A stretch of 64,000 bases of DNA, from the NCBI GenBank assembly GCA_002682825.1, contig NOKP01000010.1, positions 310,001-374,000 on the forward strand, read 5' to 3'. The notes under the pieces are model-generated. The model was not told the origin of the DNA. It did not search any database and saw only the letters and a list, made by a program, of their open reading frames with translations. This stretch comes from Neonectria sp. B-13. Lineage: Eukaryota; Ascomycota; Sordariomycetes; Hypocreales; Nectriaceae. The translations under genes were made by a program, and so were the position numbers. Shown in pieces: positions 1 to 12,091 of the stretch. The stretch's first letter is position 1; each line of letters begins with the position of its first letter.

Positions 1-95
1 TGCCTGCTTGTGTGGAGGAGGAGGATGCGTTGTGGATGCGGTTGGAGTGGATGTGGCTGGGATACCTGCATGCCCGCGTTCGCGCGCGCTGCGTA

Positions 96-186
96 GGTGG
101 GTGCGGGCGGGTGTGGAAGTGGATGTGGAAGTGGGAGTGGATGTGGAAGTGGACGCGAATGTGGATGTCGACGAGGATGTAAATGT
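96..186. repeat. Simple repeat of GTGGA(T/A)GTG units
   Basis: A degenerate 6/12-base repeat of the type GTGGATGTGGAAGTG. It is open on both strands: the plus strand reads alternating Val and Asp/Glu, the minus strand a Ser/Thr/Pro run. The minus-strand reading stays open to the window edge and resembles a Ser/Thr-rich linker of a wall or surface protein. No start codon or domain supports a gene. Confidence 0.6.
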
Positions 187-833
187 GATATGTGTCGGTG
201 CGATGGACGACCGGAGAGAAAGAGAGGAAGTTGGCTGATTATGACGATGAGATGATGACCGTCATGGCTCTACGACGGCCCGGCCAACCACCACAAAGAA
301 ACAGAATTCGGCTCACCAAAACAGAGAGCGCAGGATGTGAAAGAGACGAGCACTCATACAAGACCGGTGGATATCAACTAAAGATCAAAAGTGAGGTCAT
401 CATACCCGAGCTCCGAACACGAACCAGACCGACCAGCCGGGGTTCGGAGACGGGGACCCTTTCTCGGCAGCCATATCTAACCCATACTCCATACTCCGGA
501 TGCTATTCCTCCGCGAGGCTACCAAAGGAATGGCAACCTGGTGTTTTTTCCTCTCTCTCATCAGAGTCTTTCCTCAGTTGCCGACCAAATACGGGAAACA
601 TCCATCATTGTCTGGGCGTTCCCCATTTTATCGCTTGCCCGGCCTGTCAGACCCGCCGCATGCTGTCTTCTTGTCCATCATCCATGTCCCGTCACCATCG
701 TCATCCCACCGCCCCGAGCAAGGGACGTTGGATGTTTACGTCGCATCCGCTACCAGGTCAGGCGATGGACCAGCAGGGGGTGTGCACGAGGAAGGAAGGG
801 TACAGGGGCGACCAGATCAGATCAGCCCAGCTC

Positions 834-872
834 TCTGTTCTGCTCTGCTCTACTCTGCTCTGCTCTCCAGCA
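834..872. repeat. TCTGC/TCTAC microsatellite
   Basis: About seven imperfect copies of a 5-base pyrimidine-rich unit (CTCTG with one CTCTA variant) in non-coding sequence. Confidence 0.7.
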
Positions 873-3800
873 TCGTCAAGCAAGACAGAACATCGTCGCT
901 CGGGGTTCTCGGGAGCCGCCCGGCTGACAGCTGCACACACTTGGCAGTGCAAGGCTGCTGCTATCATTTTCTCCTGCGTTGCCACTTGCAGCCGTCCCAT
1001 TTCCTGCACATGTCTCGCATCATCCATTGCCCGCGCTCGTCCCTTCCGGGGCACCCTTGAACCAGTGACGCAGCTCTCCATCCGGTACGACATTGTATTC
1101 GTAGTCTGTACTTCGTAGTCAGTACGCTACAGTATCACTCCGTCCTCCGCAGATGCCATTCTCGAGACTCGAGCCCAGCCCAGGTCTTCCAGCGCTGGAG
1201 CCCTTGTTGATCGGCAGCTAAGGGAACAGGTTCAGAACCGGAAGAACCGAGTTGCGCGAGACTTAGTCAACTAGTCAGTCCCCTGACGATCGCGCCCTTA
1301 CCCATCACCCTCGACCTCCACCAACAGAAAGCCGATCATCACCATTTCATCCATTGAAGGATTGCGATCGCAATTACCGTACGAATCCTGCATACTGCAT
1401 CATGCAAGTTCAAGACCTCTGTCCGCTCACGGCCTTCCATGCTTATCAACCCGCTCCCTTCTCGGTGGCGAGCGAATCGCCCTCCTCATCAGCTTGCCTT
1501 CCGATACCCCGTTGACCCACTCATGGCAGATCTACATTCGTAGCGGTAGAAGTTGCAACTGATTCAAGCGGCACGCCAAGAGAGCCCCCACATACCCTCC
1601 GTTGCGCATCGCATCGCATTGCCGTGGCAAGCTACGAGACGGCCATATACATTGCCGTATGTCGAGCAAATCCACCCGCCCGTCAAGTCAAGCCACCGCC
1701 ATCATCATACATCCTATTTCTCGCACGGTCGTCCATCATTGTCGGGTCTCCTTAGTACGGACACGATAATTAGAGCCTTGATACCCCCGCTGTGCTCGGG
1801 GCTCCGAACTACCGGTATCAACATCGCCCTCGTCTACTAATTAGCACGGTTGCCGGGAGGGTCGACAAATGCCACCGGTGAAAGAAAGCCACACACACAC
1901 CGCACTATGCCCACTGCCCCAAGACAGCTTTTTCGTATTAGACTAAGACAAGGGACGCCGCAGGTGTGTCGCTCACCTCCTCGTCAACCAACGAGCGGTA
2001 TCTCGATTCATGCAACGGCATACGAATACAGTGACAAGCATCGGAAGTGGCATGATCGACGTTACCGATGTCAAACGTCTGACAATAACTTGTTTCGTGG
2101 GGCCCATGAGTCCTGGGCGAAGCATCCCTGACCCTTGATGATGCGACTCCGAAGCCTGTGACACCGAGTTGAGGAGAAAGAACAATGGGATACAAACGGC
2201 TAACTTACGATTCCACATATCTATCAATATGATATTGCCTCTCTTCAACGTTGCACTTGTGCAGCACGGATACTTGAAACTTGATATTGCAGTCTTCCCC
2301 GGCCTAGAGACATCGTCTCATTGGGCGGTTTCGTAAGAGTTCAAAAACACATCGAGTGTTTCAAGATCATTCCACGACATTGTCCCCCTGTCATCACCCG
2401 CAGCCGCCACTGTGACCACCGTCTCCGGCCACAGCGGCATTGCAGGGAGTGGTACGAAAAGCAACAATATCACCCAGGATAGTTACCGGGGGGTGTTGGG
2501 AATAAGCAAATAACGAGAGAATTAAGGCTGATGACTGCACCAAAAGAGTCTGGTTGGTTTCCGCCATGCTCTTTACGGATGTTTGCTCCCGGTGGACACT
2601 GCTCCATCAAAATATACATGATTTCGTTACGCCAGCTGCGCTTCTTATCAAATATCTGAGGAAAGGGCAGATCTTTGAACTGTAGATGATGAGCTATGCC
2701 TGATGCGATGCCCCCAGTGGGTTCATGCCAGTCTGGAAGAAACCAGCTATCACCAACTCAATCGGAAAGTGAATCTCACTAGCCGAAGTATCATTTTCCA
2801 TAGCCCCGGGGCTGGGTCTCAGTCAAGTCTACACAGACGACATTGTCCTCTCTACTCTTTGCATCAGACTTTGAGGGAATATTCGTCTCGGGCAATGGTC
2901 GAACCTGCTCCAGGAGATTATCCGTGCCTTACTTAAGCGATGGACGGGTTGGAGGACATCTGTTTCACAATGCAGGCCATGTTTGATGCGAAACCCCCCA
3001 GTCCTTCTCACTGCCATGCAAGCTTGCCGGAGGAACCGGGATCCGTGCAAGCGTTCGGATGAGAGCCATACATCGTTTCGTGCATTAGTGGCATGGGAAG
3101 ATCGTTCTAAGGATCCTTGGTCCCGTAGAGCTATTCTCGTCGAGCAAGGATGAGAGTTAAGCCATGATGAAGTCAGCTTGCGACGTATCAAGCACTCTGA
3201 AGCCGCGGCTGGCCAAAGTTCTGGAGCATTTAACCCCTTCCCAGAATGTAGTCCCAACAAACCAATGTGATTCTCTTACTGACGGGATAGTCTCCAGTCC
3301 TGTCCTGTCGGCCAGGACGTGGGCAATTCACTGATTCGTACGTAACTCCCACGCCATCAAGGACCTGGCTAAGACGTCGCAAACCATTCCTTCGGCCATG
3401 ACGACACATACTCGAGGCGCCCTATGGTCTATGAATACACCTAGACGTGCGAGAGGCCGGGGATACGGTTTGCCAAACAAGACTTCTCTACACGGGCAGG
3501 CCAGTGTCAGTTCTCTTATCTCTCTCTTCAGACTGCTGTCATCTCCAAGATATACCATATCAGTCTATCCCGGATCTTGAGTTACTTGAGGCTCGTCACG
3601 CAGTAAAACCCTCACATATCTCCCTTGACACGCGGCTCTCTCCATCCTGATGTTTTTGTTAAGGACCTCTCCTACGACTGAGGCGGACAGAGTGTGCATA
3701 TACGCTAATTGCGGTTGACGATAGAGCACCAACGACTACGTAGAATAGTCGCAGGCTTCCTGCGTCGGCTTTTAGGTTCCTCGGGTAAGCAGTCGAGCAT

Positions 3801-4843
3801 GGGACGACCACCCAATGCCGACAGGATACAGCATGCCATAGAAGAAGCCTACACAGCCCACCTAGTTTTTCCGCATCTTGACAAGTGAAGGATAAATGAG
3901 GATTCTGAGGGACGCTCGCTGACAATGGAGCTAGTACACGGCCCGGGGACCAAGAGAATGGGTTGGTGGGACTGATGCGGTCCTCGTCGCAGGACCACGA
4001 GGACGAATTAGGAGCCCTTAACAACGGGTCTCACGGCAGTTAATATATGCGTGGAATCATTTAGAATGAGGTCGTCTTCTAGCATGAAAGGCTTCTCTGA
4101 CCTGGTCATTGGCTGACACGGAAGAACGTCGCCGGCAAGACCACATATACGCTGTCTTCGGAATGCATATACTGGCGAAACACTAGTCCAGCAAAGTCGC
4201 TAGTTCAAAGTCGAAGATATATCAGTCGACGTCTCGGAGGGTCGCCGGTATATGGGTTCCTTCAGCTTCATGTCAATCACTTAGCATGGCTCGCATATTA
4301 CGGTAAGGAACTACACAAGCCCTAGTAAGACCGGAGAAAGTTGGTGCGACTTACTCACACATCACCGCTCAATCCAACGACGAACTCTAGAAGGCTATCA
4401 ATGGCGGCATTGATGGGCCTCTAGTCAACGGACGGTATAGACAATCCGATTGGCGCAACTGTGTCACCTAATTAGATGAGTGAAGACGTATCCCAGCACT
4501 TCATATCACCCTCTGGGTCCCAGTTCAGTAGACACTGTTTGTACTAGTCTCCCATTCATCATACCTCATTTCTCCATATTCTGGTTTAGTCTTGCCCTCC
4601 CAACTCGCCTTGACTGCTCGGATTCTCACATAGAGGAACTCCGATTCGAACCTCCGTCAAACTCGGCGCCACCACACAAACCCTGGGAACTACAGCCTTG
4701 CGTTCCACGTGGATACAGTCCTCGACATTCTCCTCTTCCCGGCCCCATCCATGAAACACGCCGGATTCATCGATGTACCAATCGGGTGGTTCGTCTTCGA
4801 ACAAGATGCCCCTAGTTCCCATTGACTGAACCAGCGCCGTCAC

Positions 4844-5290
4844 CTAGTCGGCCGATTCCATCAATGGCAATTTGAGTCTGTTTGCATGCTTCCAGTTGCC
4901 TGACTTAGTGAGTTGCTCGTGGCGCGGTACACTGGGCGGTGGGCAGAAGTCCAAGATGCCAGGAAACACGTTCTCAAAGTCGCTCTTGAGGATGTAGCCG
5001 ATTGGAGCCTCTGAGTCGAAATCCGGTTCTTTCTTTGGGTCTCCGCAGGTCGTTTTTTCGTGGACGAACTTTCGGGAATGTCGGTCAGGGCGGATAGTGT
5101 AGAGCAGGCCGGTGATGGGTTTGTTCTCTGTCTGAAAGAACACGGCGGTTTCAACAGCATCGACAGATTGGTCGAGGTTACTGAAGATTCGGGAGGCTTT
5201 GGGGGCTTTGAAATCGACAATGCGTACGAGGTAGCAATGTTGAAGCCAAGGCGGTACTGTCGTCTTCACGACGAGCGATCGTTCATGCAT
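4844..5290 (-). CDS. Hypothetical protein, 148 residues
   Basis: A single uninterrupted frame from an ATG at 5290 to a stop at 4844. No domain, signal peptide or membrane segment is recognised. The protein is mixed in composition, with a Pro-rich stretch (FCPPPSVPR) and a basic C-terminal part. The frame stays open for 77 further codons upstream of this ATG, but that part reads as low-quality Ser/His-rich sequence, so the internal ATG is preferred. It is isolated, with several kilobases of non-coding DNA to the left and the peroxiredoxin gene about 950 bases to the right on the opposite strand. It could be a lineage-specific gene, one exon of a decayed gene, or a chance frame. Confidence 0.35.
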   Translation of the reverse strand: MHERSLVVKTTVPPWLQHCYLVRIVDFKAPKASRIFSNLDQSVDAVETAVFFQTENKPITGLLYTIRPDRHSRKFVHEKTTCGDPKKEPDFDSEAPIGYILKSDFENVFPGILDFCPPPSVPRHEQLTKSGNWKHANRLKLPLMESAD

Positions 5291-6238
5291 CTTGGCAGAG
5301 TGCGTTGAGAGCGAGTTGTTGATCGAGGCCGAAGTGTGGTGATGTTGAATTCGTGTAAATTCGATACTTGGCGGAAAATCTTTGGAAATACCCAGAGGCA
5401 GTAAATATAGTAAGGGATTCGACCTGCCTGGGTGAGTTACTTGTGAATGTGAGGTGAGAGAAACCTGTCGTTGTGGCGACAGTCGAGGCCTGAGGAGACA
5501 ATCAAGGTCGGAAGGAGCCAATTATGGTCTTCCACAAGACAATATGAACGAGCCTTACAGAGACAATAATAAATCATAACAATACTTCCATTCAAGCTAA
5601 GTTAGTTCAAAAGTATTGACATGGCTGAATTAAGACTCGATCGCGGATTTGTCTAGGGTAGCCAACTTGGAAGGAGGTTAGTTCACAATGTTCCATGCAG
5701 GGCATGAAAAGAGTAAAATGAATACAAGAGTGAAACAGGAATGTCTGGAGAATGCGGATTTGTCTACAAATTAGGAACAAATAGAAGTTTGTTAGTTGTC
5801 TCCCGTGGTGGCCCGGTCTCAAAGGTTCAAGCTGGTTAAAGCCCACCCACAAGGCGGTTTGTGAAGAGATTAATGTTTGTCCACGACCTGCGACGGCCGT
5901 GAATAGACAAACTGTGTATGCATTGCTAGTATGTCTTCATACAAATACAAAGACAAGGACAACAAACATGTCACTGATCCAATTTTACTCTTTATCTAGA
6001 GTAATAGACATAATCCGATGTGGTTGAAGTAGCAAGGGAGGGTTTGTGGAACCTGGATCGGATCGCGATATGGTTTAGCTTGGTGGATCGGCTCAACGTG
6101 TGATGTCATTAGCCGACTTAGCTGCCAAACCCCAACTTCAGGCGGCCTCAAACCTCCACGTTGGAGCTCCAGAACGCCATTGCCAACAAAAGCCCCTCTT
6201 CCAAAACACCACAATCACGAATCCAACCGACCGCAAAC
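5291..6238. other. Intergenic, promoter side of the peroxiredoxin gene
   Basis: No gene is seen. The segment is moderately AT-rich and lies between the orphan minus-strand ORF and the plus-strand peroxiredoxin gene, so it should hold the promoter and 5' leader of the latter. Confidence 0.5.
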
Positions 6239-7008
6239 ATGGCTTTCCGTGCTTCTTTCCGCCGCGCCGCCCTGGCTCGTCCCGCGGCAGCCCGCAGCTT
6301 CCACTCGACGCCCCGAGCTATGGTCCGCGTCGGCCAGGAGATCCCCAACCTGGAGGTGCTCGTGGAGGACTCGCCCGGCAACAAGGTCAACCTCGCTGAG
6401 GAGTTCAAGAGCGGCAACGGCTACATCGTCGGCGTGCCTGCTGCCTTCTCCGGCACCTGCTCCAGCCAGCATGTCCCTTCGTACATGAACCACGCCGGCC
6501 TCAAGAATGCGGGCCAGGTTTTCGTGGTCTCGGTCAACGATCCTTTCGTGTGAGTGTGAGCCTGGGCTAGGTCCTTCCCATTGAGGTATGAGAGTGAGAT
6601 GCTGACGATTCGACCCTGGTGTAGTATGAAAGCATGGAGCGAGCAGTTGGACCCGGCCAAGCAGACCGGAGTGAGTCAAGCCTTGCCGCGGGACGAGGAG
6701 TCGCTTGTCCCCTACCCCCCAGATCCTCAGATGCTGACTGACGTTCTTAGATCCGATTCCTCGGTGACCCTTCCGGCGAGTTTACCAAGGCCCTGGACCT
6801 TGGTTTTGACGGGTCGGCCATCTTCGGCGGCATGCGAGGCAAGCGGTACGCCCTCAAGGTGGTGGACGGCAAGGTCAAGGAGGCCCACGTCGAGCCGGAT
6901 GGCACTGGCTATACCAGTAAGTTACCGTTTTTCACGAAGAGAAGCCAACGTCTAGATCACTAACCGCACCGTCAACTAGTTACTTCGGCGGAGAAGGTTC
7001 TGGGCTGA
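6239..7008 (+). CDS. Peroxiredoxin, PRX5/PMP20 (redoxin) type, probably mitochondrial
   Basis: Thiol peroxidase that reduces hydrogen peroxide and organic hydroperoxides. Four exons are inferred: 6239-6549, 6625-6670, 6751-6916 and 6980-7008, giving 183 residues. The N-terminus is rich in Arg, Ala and Ser without acidic residues (MAFRASFRRAALARPAAARS, followed by a FHSTPR motif), typical of a mitochondrial presequence. The redoxin core follows. The peroxidatic Cys lies in PAAFSGTCSSQHVPSY, where PRX5-type enzymes have GAFTPxCSxxHxPxY. The downstream blocks VSVNDPFVMKAW, FLGDPSGEFTKALDL and KRYALKVVDGKV match the family, and the protein ends TSAEKVLG. Donors GTGAGT, GTGAGT and GTAAGT keep phase across all three introns. 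Start choice: the first Met that gives a presequence; an in-frame upstream Met would add non-homologous residues. Confidence 0.92.
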
Positions 7009-9467
7009 GCCGATGTTCAGGAGGGGAATGGGACGCTGGGTTTCATGGATATGAACGTGGAAAACAGGTCGAGAAGAAATTGCGAGTGAACAATACAGTC
7101 CCAAACCCCAAGTCAAGTCTCCGTGTACGAGTTTGAGGCACGTGAAGTCAGATGCGTAGTAAGACATGGTAGCGCGGATTGAGGCTTACCGAACCCATAC
7201 CTACGCCGAGTTGGAGCAAGGTGCATAACGATTTCCATGTGCATGGTAGGCAATTAATCAAGAAGCAAGATGGATGCGGCCTGTCATCTTGATCCTTGTT
7301 GGACCAGCTACGTAATTACGTTGTGACCCATGTCTTCCTAGGTGGTCGGCTTCCAGAATCAACATTGGACAGTCCGGGATGAAAGGAGTGGTTGTGAGTA
7401 ATCTGGGGATGAAAGCTGACGAGCGCTGACCCATAACCATAACCGAGAATCCTCTCTTGGCAGTAGGTTCAGCTTGTCCGAGGTTTAGTTGAGTTTGACA
7501 TTCACCGTTTCCATGAAGCCTTGTGGCTACGTACCTAAGGTAGGTTTACATGCCTGCTGAGTCACCCTAGCCCGAGCGAAATAGCCCGAGCAAAATGGAG
7601 CCGTTGCCTGCACGCCGGCCATGAGGATTCTCACGGCTCTTAGGTTCTGAATACCATGGCGGGGCATGAAAGTTAAGACTAGTTGGTGATTTATTAGGAG
7701 TCCGTGTTTCTCTTACGTGCAGGCTGCCGCCACCTCATGTCAAACGGACGGATCCATGCGGGGGACATGCCTGGGAAGGATTGCGGTGATAGCCAGATAC
7801 AACGGAGTCAGTTACGGAGCCAGTCGCGGAGTTAGTCAGGCGGCAAAGCCGCTCGGTGGATAGAGCTGAGGGAAGGGTTCTATCCCGGGCTGGCCGCGGG
7901 CGTGGATCCGCCGCCCACTTTGTGTTTTAGGCGGGAGCACACTGTCATGAATGCAACATATTCGCACTGTCTGTGACATGAGACTGTCATGACCAACGCA
8001 CTTTGGTCATCGGCGCCTGTGGTTCGAAAGGAGAGAAAGGTCTGGAACGGCTCGGCCATACATCATGGACCAGCATAGGAGAGACGCCTGGAGAGTACTC
8101 TGTCTGTCAGGCTGACGTGTTCTCACTCATCGGGGTTGAACGGGCTGAGGTACGAAATACTCGCCCTTTGTCAGCTCTCCCGTCCTCTTCTCTCTGAGCA
8201 GAGCAGAGTAATCGAGTCGTCATGATTGCCGAGGAACATCCGAGACGCACAGTACACAGTGTTTGCTTCCTGGCTGAAGTGTGGAGCCATGAGCATGACA
8301 CGCCCACGTCAGTCAAGATGGAAGTCTCGTCAGTGATGCCAGCGCCAACGCCAGCGCCAGGCCCAGTAACGTGCCAGCCCAGTGCCAATGCCGTGCAGTG
8401 CCAGCGCCGCACTCCGCCGAGACCCAACAGCCCACTCTCTCTAGGGCTGCCTGGGGCTGCCTGGAGCGGCCTGCAGCGCGCTGTGAGTGCTCCGTAATCC
8501 GTTCCCAAGGCCAGGAGACGATCAATCCATCCATCATCGGTGGTACATCAGGCGCTCGCCACTTTCCAAGTCGCTCACTGCCATCTGTCACCTCAACTGT
8601 TGCCAACTTCCAACTGCCAACAGCAGGTCCTATTCGTACAGTGCCAACAGCACCACACTCGACTCTACCCTCTCGTCCTCCTCTGCCTAAAACCGAACTC
8701 CCAACCTGTTTGTTGCCTCTTACACCAACAACCGCTCTCTCTCTCTCTCTTGTCCCACCTTCCTTCCTTCCCCCCACACACCGCACCCACCTCCTCCGAC
8801 TCCCGCTCAACCGCTCCACTCCCGCACCTTGCCGCACCGATCCAGCCATCCTCCCTCACCTCTCAGGCTGCTCACGCCCGCTCAACTCACACGCACCACA
8901 CTGACGCTCCCTACGCCAACGCCAACATCCTTGCGGCTGTTTTGTCTTGTGTGTGTGTGACTCCTGATCCATCTTCGGCCAACCGCATCTCAGCCGGCCA
9001 CGCCCTCGCCTTGTTTGTTCGCTTCCCTATACGCAAACGCACTCGGTCACTCCCGCCTCGTGACAGCCCCGACCCCGAACTTTGGCTCCCCTCGCCTCGT
9101 CTCGCTTCGACTTGACTCAGACTCGACTCGTTCGTCTCTGCCTATCTCAACCGAACCAAGTCCAAACCAACCATCCGACACCCGCCATAGACGCCACTCC
9201 TCCCAATATACTACTTTAGTCACACCGGTCCTCGGCGCCGCCACCTTTCTTCTCCCTCTTCTCTCTCCTTCAGCCGACGACTCACATCCCAACACCCTTC
9301 CCGCCGCCACGATTCCTCCCATTACGAGGAAACGGAAGGCTGCTGAGGCGACGATTATCTCTGCCCAAAAAGACGAAGGCCCCAGCAAGAGAATCATCGC
9401 CTCAGCTGTCATCTCGGACACTGTCGCTTTACCCCCCACCCCGGTCACCACCACTACCAGCAACCCC
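7009..9467. other. Intergenic, long leader region of the RBR ligase gene
   Basis: No separate gene is supported. It holds a three-copy 12-base tandem repeat near 7802, a CCAGCGCCA-rich patch near 8335-8410 and, from about 8550, a strongly pyrimidine-rich tract (CTCTCT, CCTCC, CCTTCC) typical of fungal promoters and 5' leaders. The frame of the next gene is open upstream from about 9015, so the 3' end of this stretch could be coding. Confidence 0.5.
7802..7837. repeat. Three-copy 12-base tandem repeat
   Basis: Three adjacent imperfect 12-mers of the form (A/G)CGGAG(T/C)(C/T)AGT(T/C), in non-coding sequence about 1.6 kb upstream of the RBR ligase gene. Confidence 0.6.
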
Positions 9468-11174
9468 ATGGATTCCGACGAGGAGTATCTGTCCGCTCTC
9501 TCTAGCGATGACGAGATGATGCAAGACGATAGCGGTGACGATATGTCCGCCGGTGATGGTGCGCATCCCCCCTCTCCCCTTCCCTCCGCTCCTTGCTGAC
9601 CTGAATTACCTTTGCAGACTTCGACGAAGAGGACTTCGACGAGCCCGATCCCGATTTTGGCATGGCCAAGGACCTCGACAGAAAGACGAGGGCCGCCCAC
9701 GTCGTACCCTACAAAGTGTTCGAACCTACCGATGTCCAACGTCAACAGGATGATATGATCAACGAGGTGAACATGATTCTGGACATGCGCAAGGAAGACG
9801 CCGCCATTCTGCTCCGCTATTTCCGCTGGAACAAGGAGCGCTTGCTCGAGGATTACATGGACCGATCTGAAAAGGTCCTGGAGGCAGCCGGGCTCAGCAG
9901 TAACACGGACACACTCCCCAAACTCGAGGCGATTCCCGGCTTCGTCTGTGACATTTGCTGTGAGGATGAAGAAGGCCTCCAGTCATTTGCCATGAAGTGT
10001 GGCCACCGCTACTGCGTAGACTGCTACCGCCACTACTTGACCCAGAAGATCCGTGAGGAGGGTGAGGCCGCCCGAATCCAGTGTCCCTCCGATAACTGCG
10101 GCCGCATCCTCGACTCTCGCTCGCTGGACCTGCTAGTGACCCACGACCTGAGGGACCGCTATCATGAACTGCTCAACCGAACATATGTCGAGGATAAGGA
10201 CGTCTTCAAGTGGTGCCCTGCTCCGGACTGCCCCAACGCCATCGAGTGTGTGGTCAAGAAGAAGGAACTGGACAAAATTGTCCCCACTGTGGAATGCCGC
10301 TGTGGTTACAGGTTCTGTTTTGGATGCCCGAACCCGGACCATCAACCGGCTCCCTGCGACTTGGTCAAGAGATGGCTCAAGAAGTGTGCCGATGACTCGG
10401 AGACGGCAAATTGGATATCAGCCAACACTAAGGAATGTCCCAAGTGTAATTCCACCATTGAGAAGAACGGAGGTTGCAACCACATGACTTGTCGCAAGTG
10501 CAAATATGAGTTTTGCTGGATGTGTATGGGCCTCTGGTCCGAACACGGCACCAGCTGGTACAACTGCAATAGGTTTGAGGAGAAGAGCGGCGCAGAGGCT
10601 CGAGATGCCCAGGCCAAGTCTCGGACGTCTTTGGAACGCTACTTGCATTACTACAACCGATACGCCAACCACGAACAGTCGGCAAAGCTGGACAGGGATA
10701 TCGCACAGAAGACGGAGAAGAAGATGGTGCAGCTTCAGACCGCCTCTGGCATGTCTTGGATTGAAGTCCAATACCTCAACTCGGCTTCACAAGCCCTGCA
10801 GACTTGCCGGCAGACGCTCAAGTGGACCTATGCTTTTGCCTTTTACCTCGCCAAGAACAACCTGACGGAGATCTTCGAAGACAACCAGAAGGACCTCGAG
10901 ATGGCGGTCGAGAACCTGTCAGAAATGTTTGAGAAACCAATCCAAGAGTTGTCAGATCCTAAACTCAAGGTGGACATTATGGACAAGACATCGTATTGCA
11001 ACAAACGACGCATCATTTTGCTTGAAGACACGGCCGATAATTTGGCCAAGGGTACGTTCTTGCCCACCCATCTCAATTGTATTACGCGAAACTAACTCTT
11101 CAACCCCAGGCGAATGGGCCTTCAACTCTGACCTGACGAGCGGCACCACTGCCGGGCCAGCCAGTCGTCGCTAG
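9468..11174 (+). CDS. RBR-type E3 ubiquitin ligase, Ariadne family
   Basis: RING-between-RING ligase that accepts ubiquitin from an E2 on a catalytic Cys in RING2 and then passes it to substrate. Three exons: 9468-9558, 9618-11051 and 11110-11174, giving 529 residues. An acidic N-terminus (MDSDEEYLSALSSDDEMM) is followed by RING1 from about residue 141 (CDICC, then CGHRYCVDCYRHY), the IBR (CRCGYRFCFGC) and RING2 (CPKCNSTIEKNGGCNHMTC). Cys317 in GGCNHM is the expected catalytic residue. The C-terminal Ariadne domain (YYNRYANHEQS, LKWTYAFAFYL) normally holds the enzyme autoinhibited. Length and order match HHARI/ARI1 and yeast Hel1. The frame is open upstream to about 9015 and includes a basic KRK segment, so a longer N-terminus is possible, but the acidic Met start is conserved in the family. 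It converges on EXO1. Confidence 0.95.
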
Positions 11175-12091
11175 ACTTTGAACGCAAGCAGCATCCCGTT
11201 CGAGGTTGCCTCGGGCCAACTTGATGGTTTCATGCAGTTCTGACGACGTTATGGACGCAAGTTCCCGAGAACACCTCCGGATGATTCGATCTGGAGTCGG
11301 GATAGAACCCGTGCGGGCATTTGACTCGGGTATATATTAGACCACAGCAAGATTGTTTTGGAACTCCTGGCCATCCACAGCGAACAGCGATCGTGGCGTC
11401 ACCCTCCACAACCCGCATGGTTTGAAGTGTTTCTACCCTCTCCCTTCATCCTTTTTTTAACTTGTTTCAAACGACTTTGGGAAGTGCTCCTCAGAGAGTC
11501 CAGCGAACAAATGGGAATTTTTGGCGTTGACCCGTCCTGTAGGCGTTGGCGCGAACAAGGGGATCGGTTGATTGGCAGCGCTTTGTTCATAGATTTGCAA
11601 AGAGATGTTTACGCCAATGTGGCTGGTGGCATGCATCATGAATTGATTCTTGGCGAGTTTTTATGCATTATACACATGGAATCTGGATGTAGCTCGGCGA
11701 AGAAGTGGTGATTGGGGCATGTCAAGTTTGTATCTCATTTCTCGTTGCGAGACGCGGCGAGGCATGTTAAGTAAGATAAAAGCCCTAGGAATTACTTTTT
11801 GCTACCCGGACACATTGATGCCATGACGCCCAAATCCGATATTCTGATCCCGTTCCGACTCCGAATAGCCCATCCCTTATCGCTATGGACTAACACAAGC
11901 TCTATTGATATGTACAAGAAAGCAACACCGCGTGGCCGTGGGTAAGTAGCTACATCAAGCAAGAACACAAGCACGTAAACGCCCATAAAATGCAAGGTCA
12001 TTCATTACACGAGCATGACAAAACTCCATCAATTGAAACCCATCCAGTCGACCTGGCAGGGGAGGAAGAATTAGAAAACCTAGTCGGTCGT
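11175..12091. other. Intergenic between convergent RBR ligase and EXO1 genes
   Basis: Shared 3' flank of two convergent genes, presumably 3' UTRs and terminators. Nothing else was recognised. Confidence 0.55.

Larger units (their letters stand above)
1..4843. other. Gene-poor left flank
   Basis: No coding region can be supported here. Open frames are short or show no family resemblance, codon pattern or splice structure. Visible features are a GTGGATGTG-type simple repeat near the left edge and a TCTGC microsatellite around 834-872. No transposase or reverse transcriptase motif was seen in any frame, though heavily decayed elements cannot be excluded by eye. Confidence 0.5.

Noticed and set aside
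192..1118. Long plus-strand open frame of about 300 codons near the left edge
   Set aside because: Overlaps other long frames in different phases, shows no conserved block, and reads as Ser/Arg/Pro-biased low-quality sequence expected from GC-rich non-coding DNA.
4625..4665. Sequence resembling a tRNA B box (GGTTCGAATC on the minus strand)
   Set aside because: Flanking bases do not form the T-stem, and no A box or acceptor stem is found at the right distance.
8371..9115. Several overlapping plus-strand frames rich in Ser, Pro and Thr
   Set aside because: They follow from the pyrimidine-rich leader and overlap each other in different frames; no coding signal.
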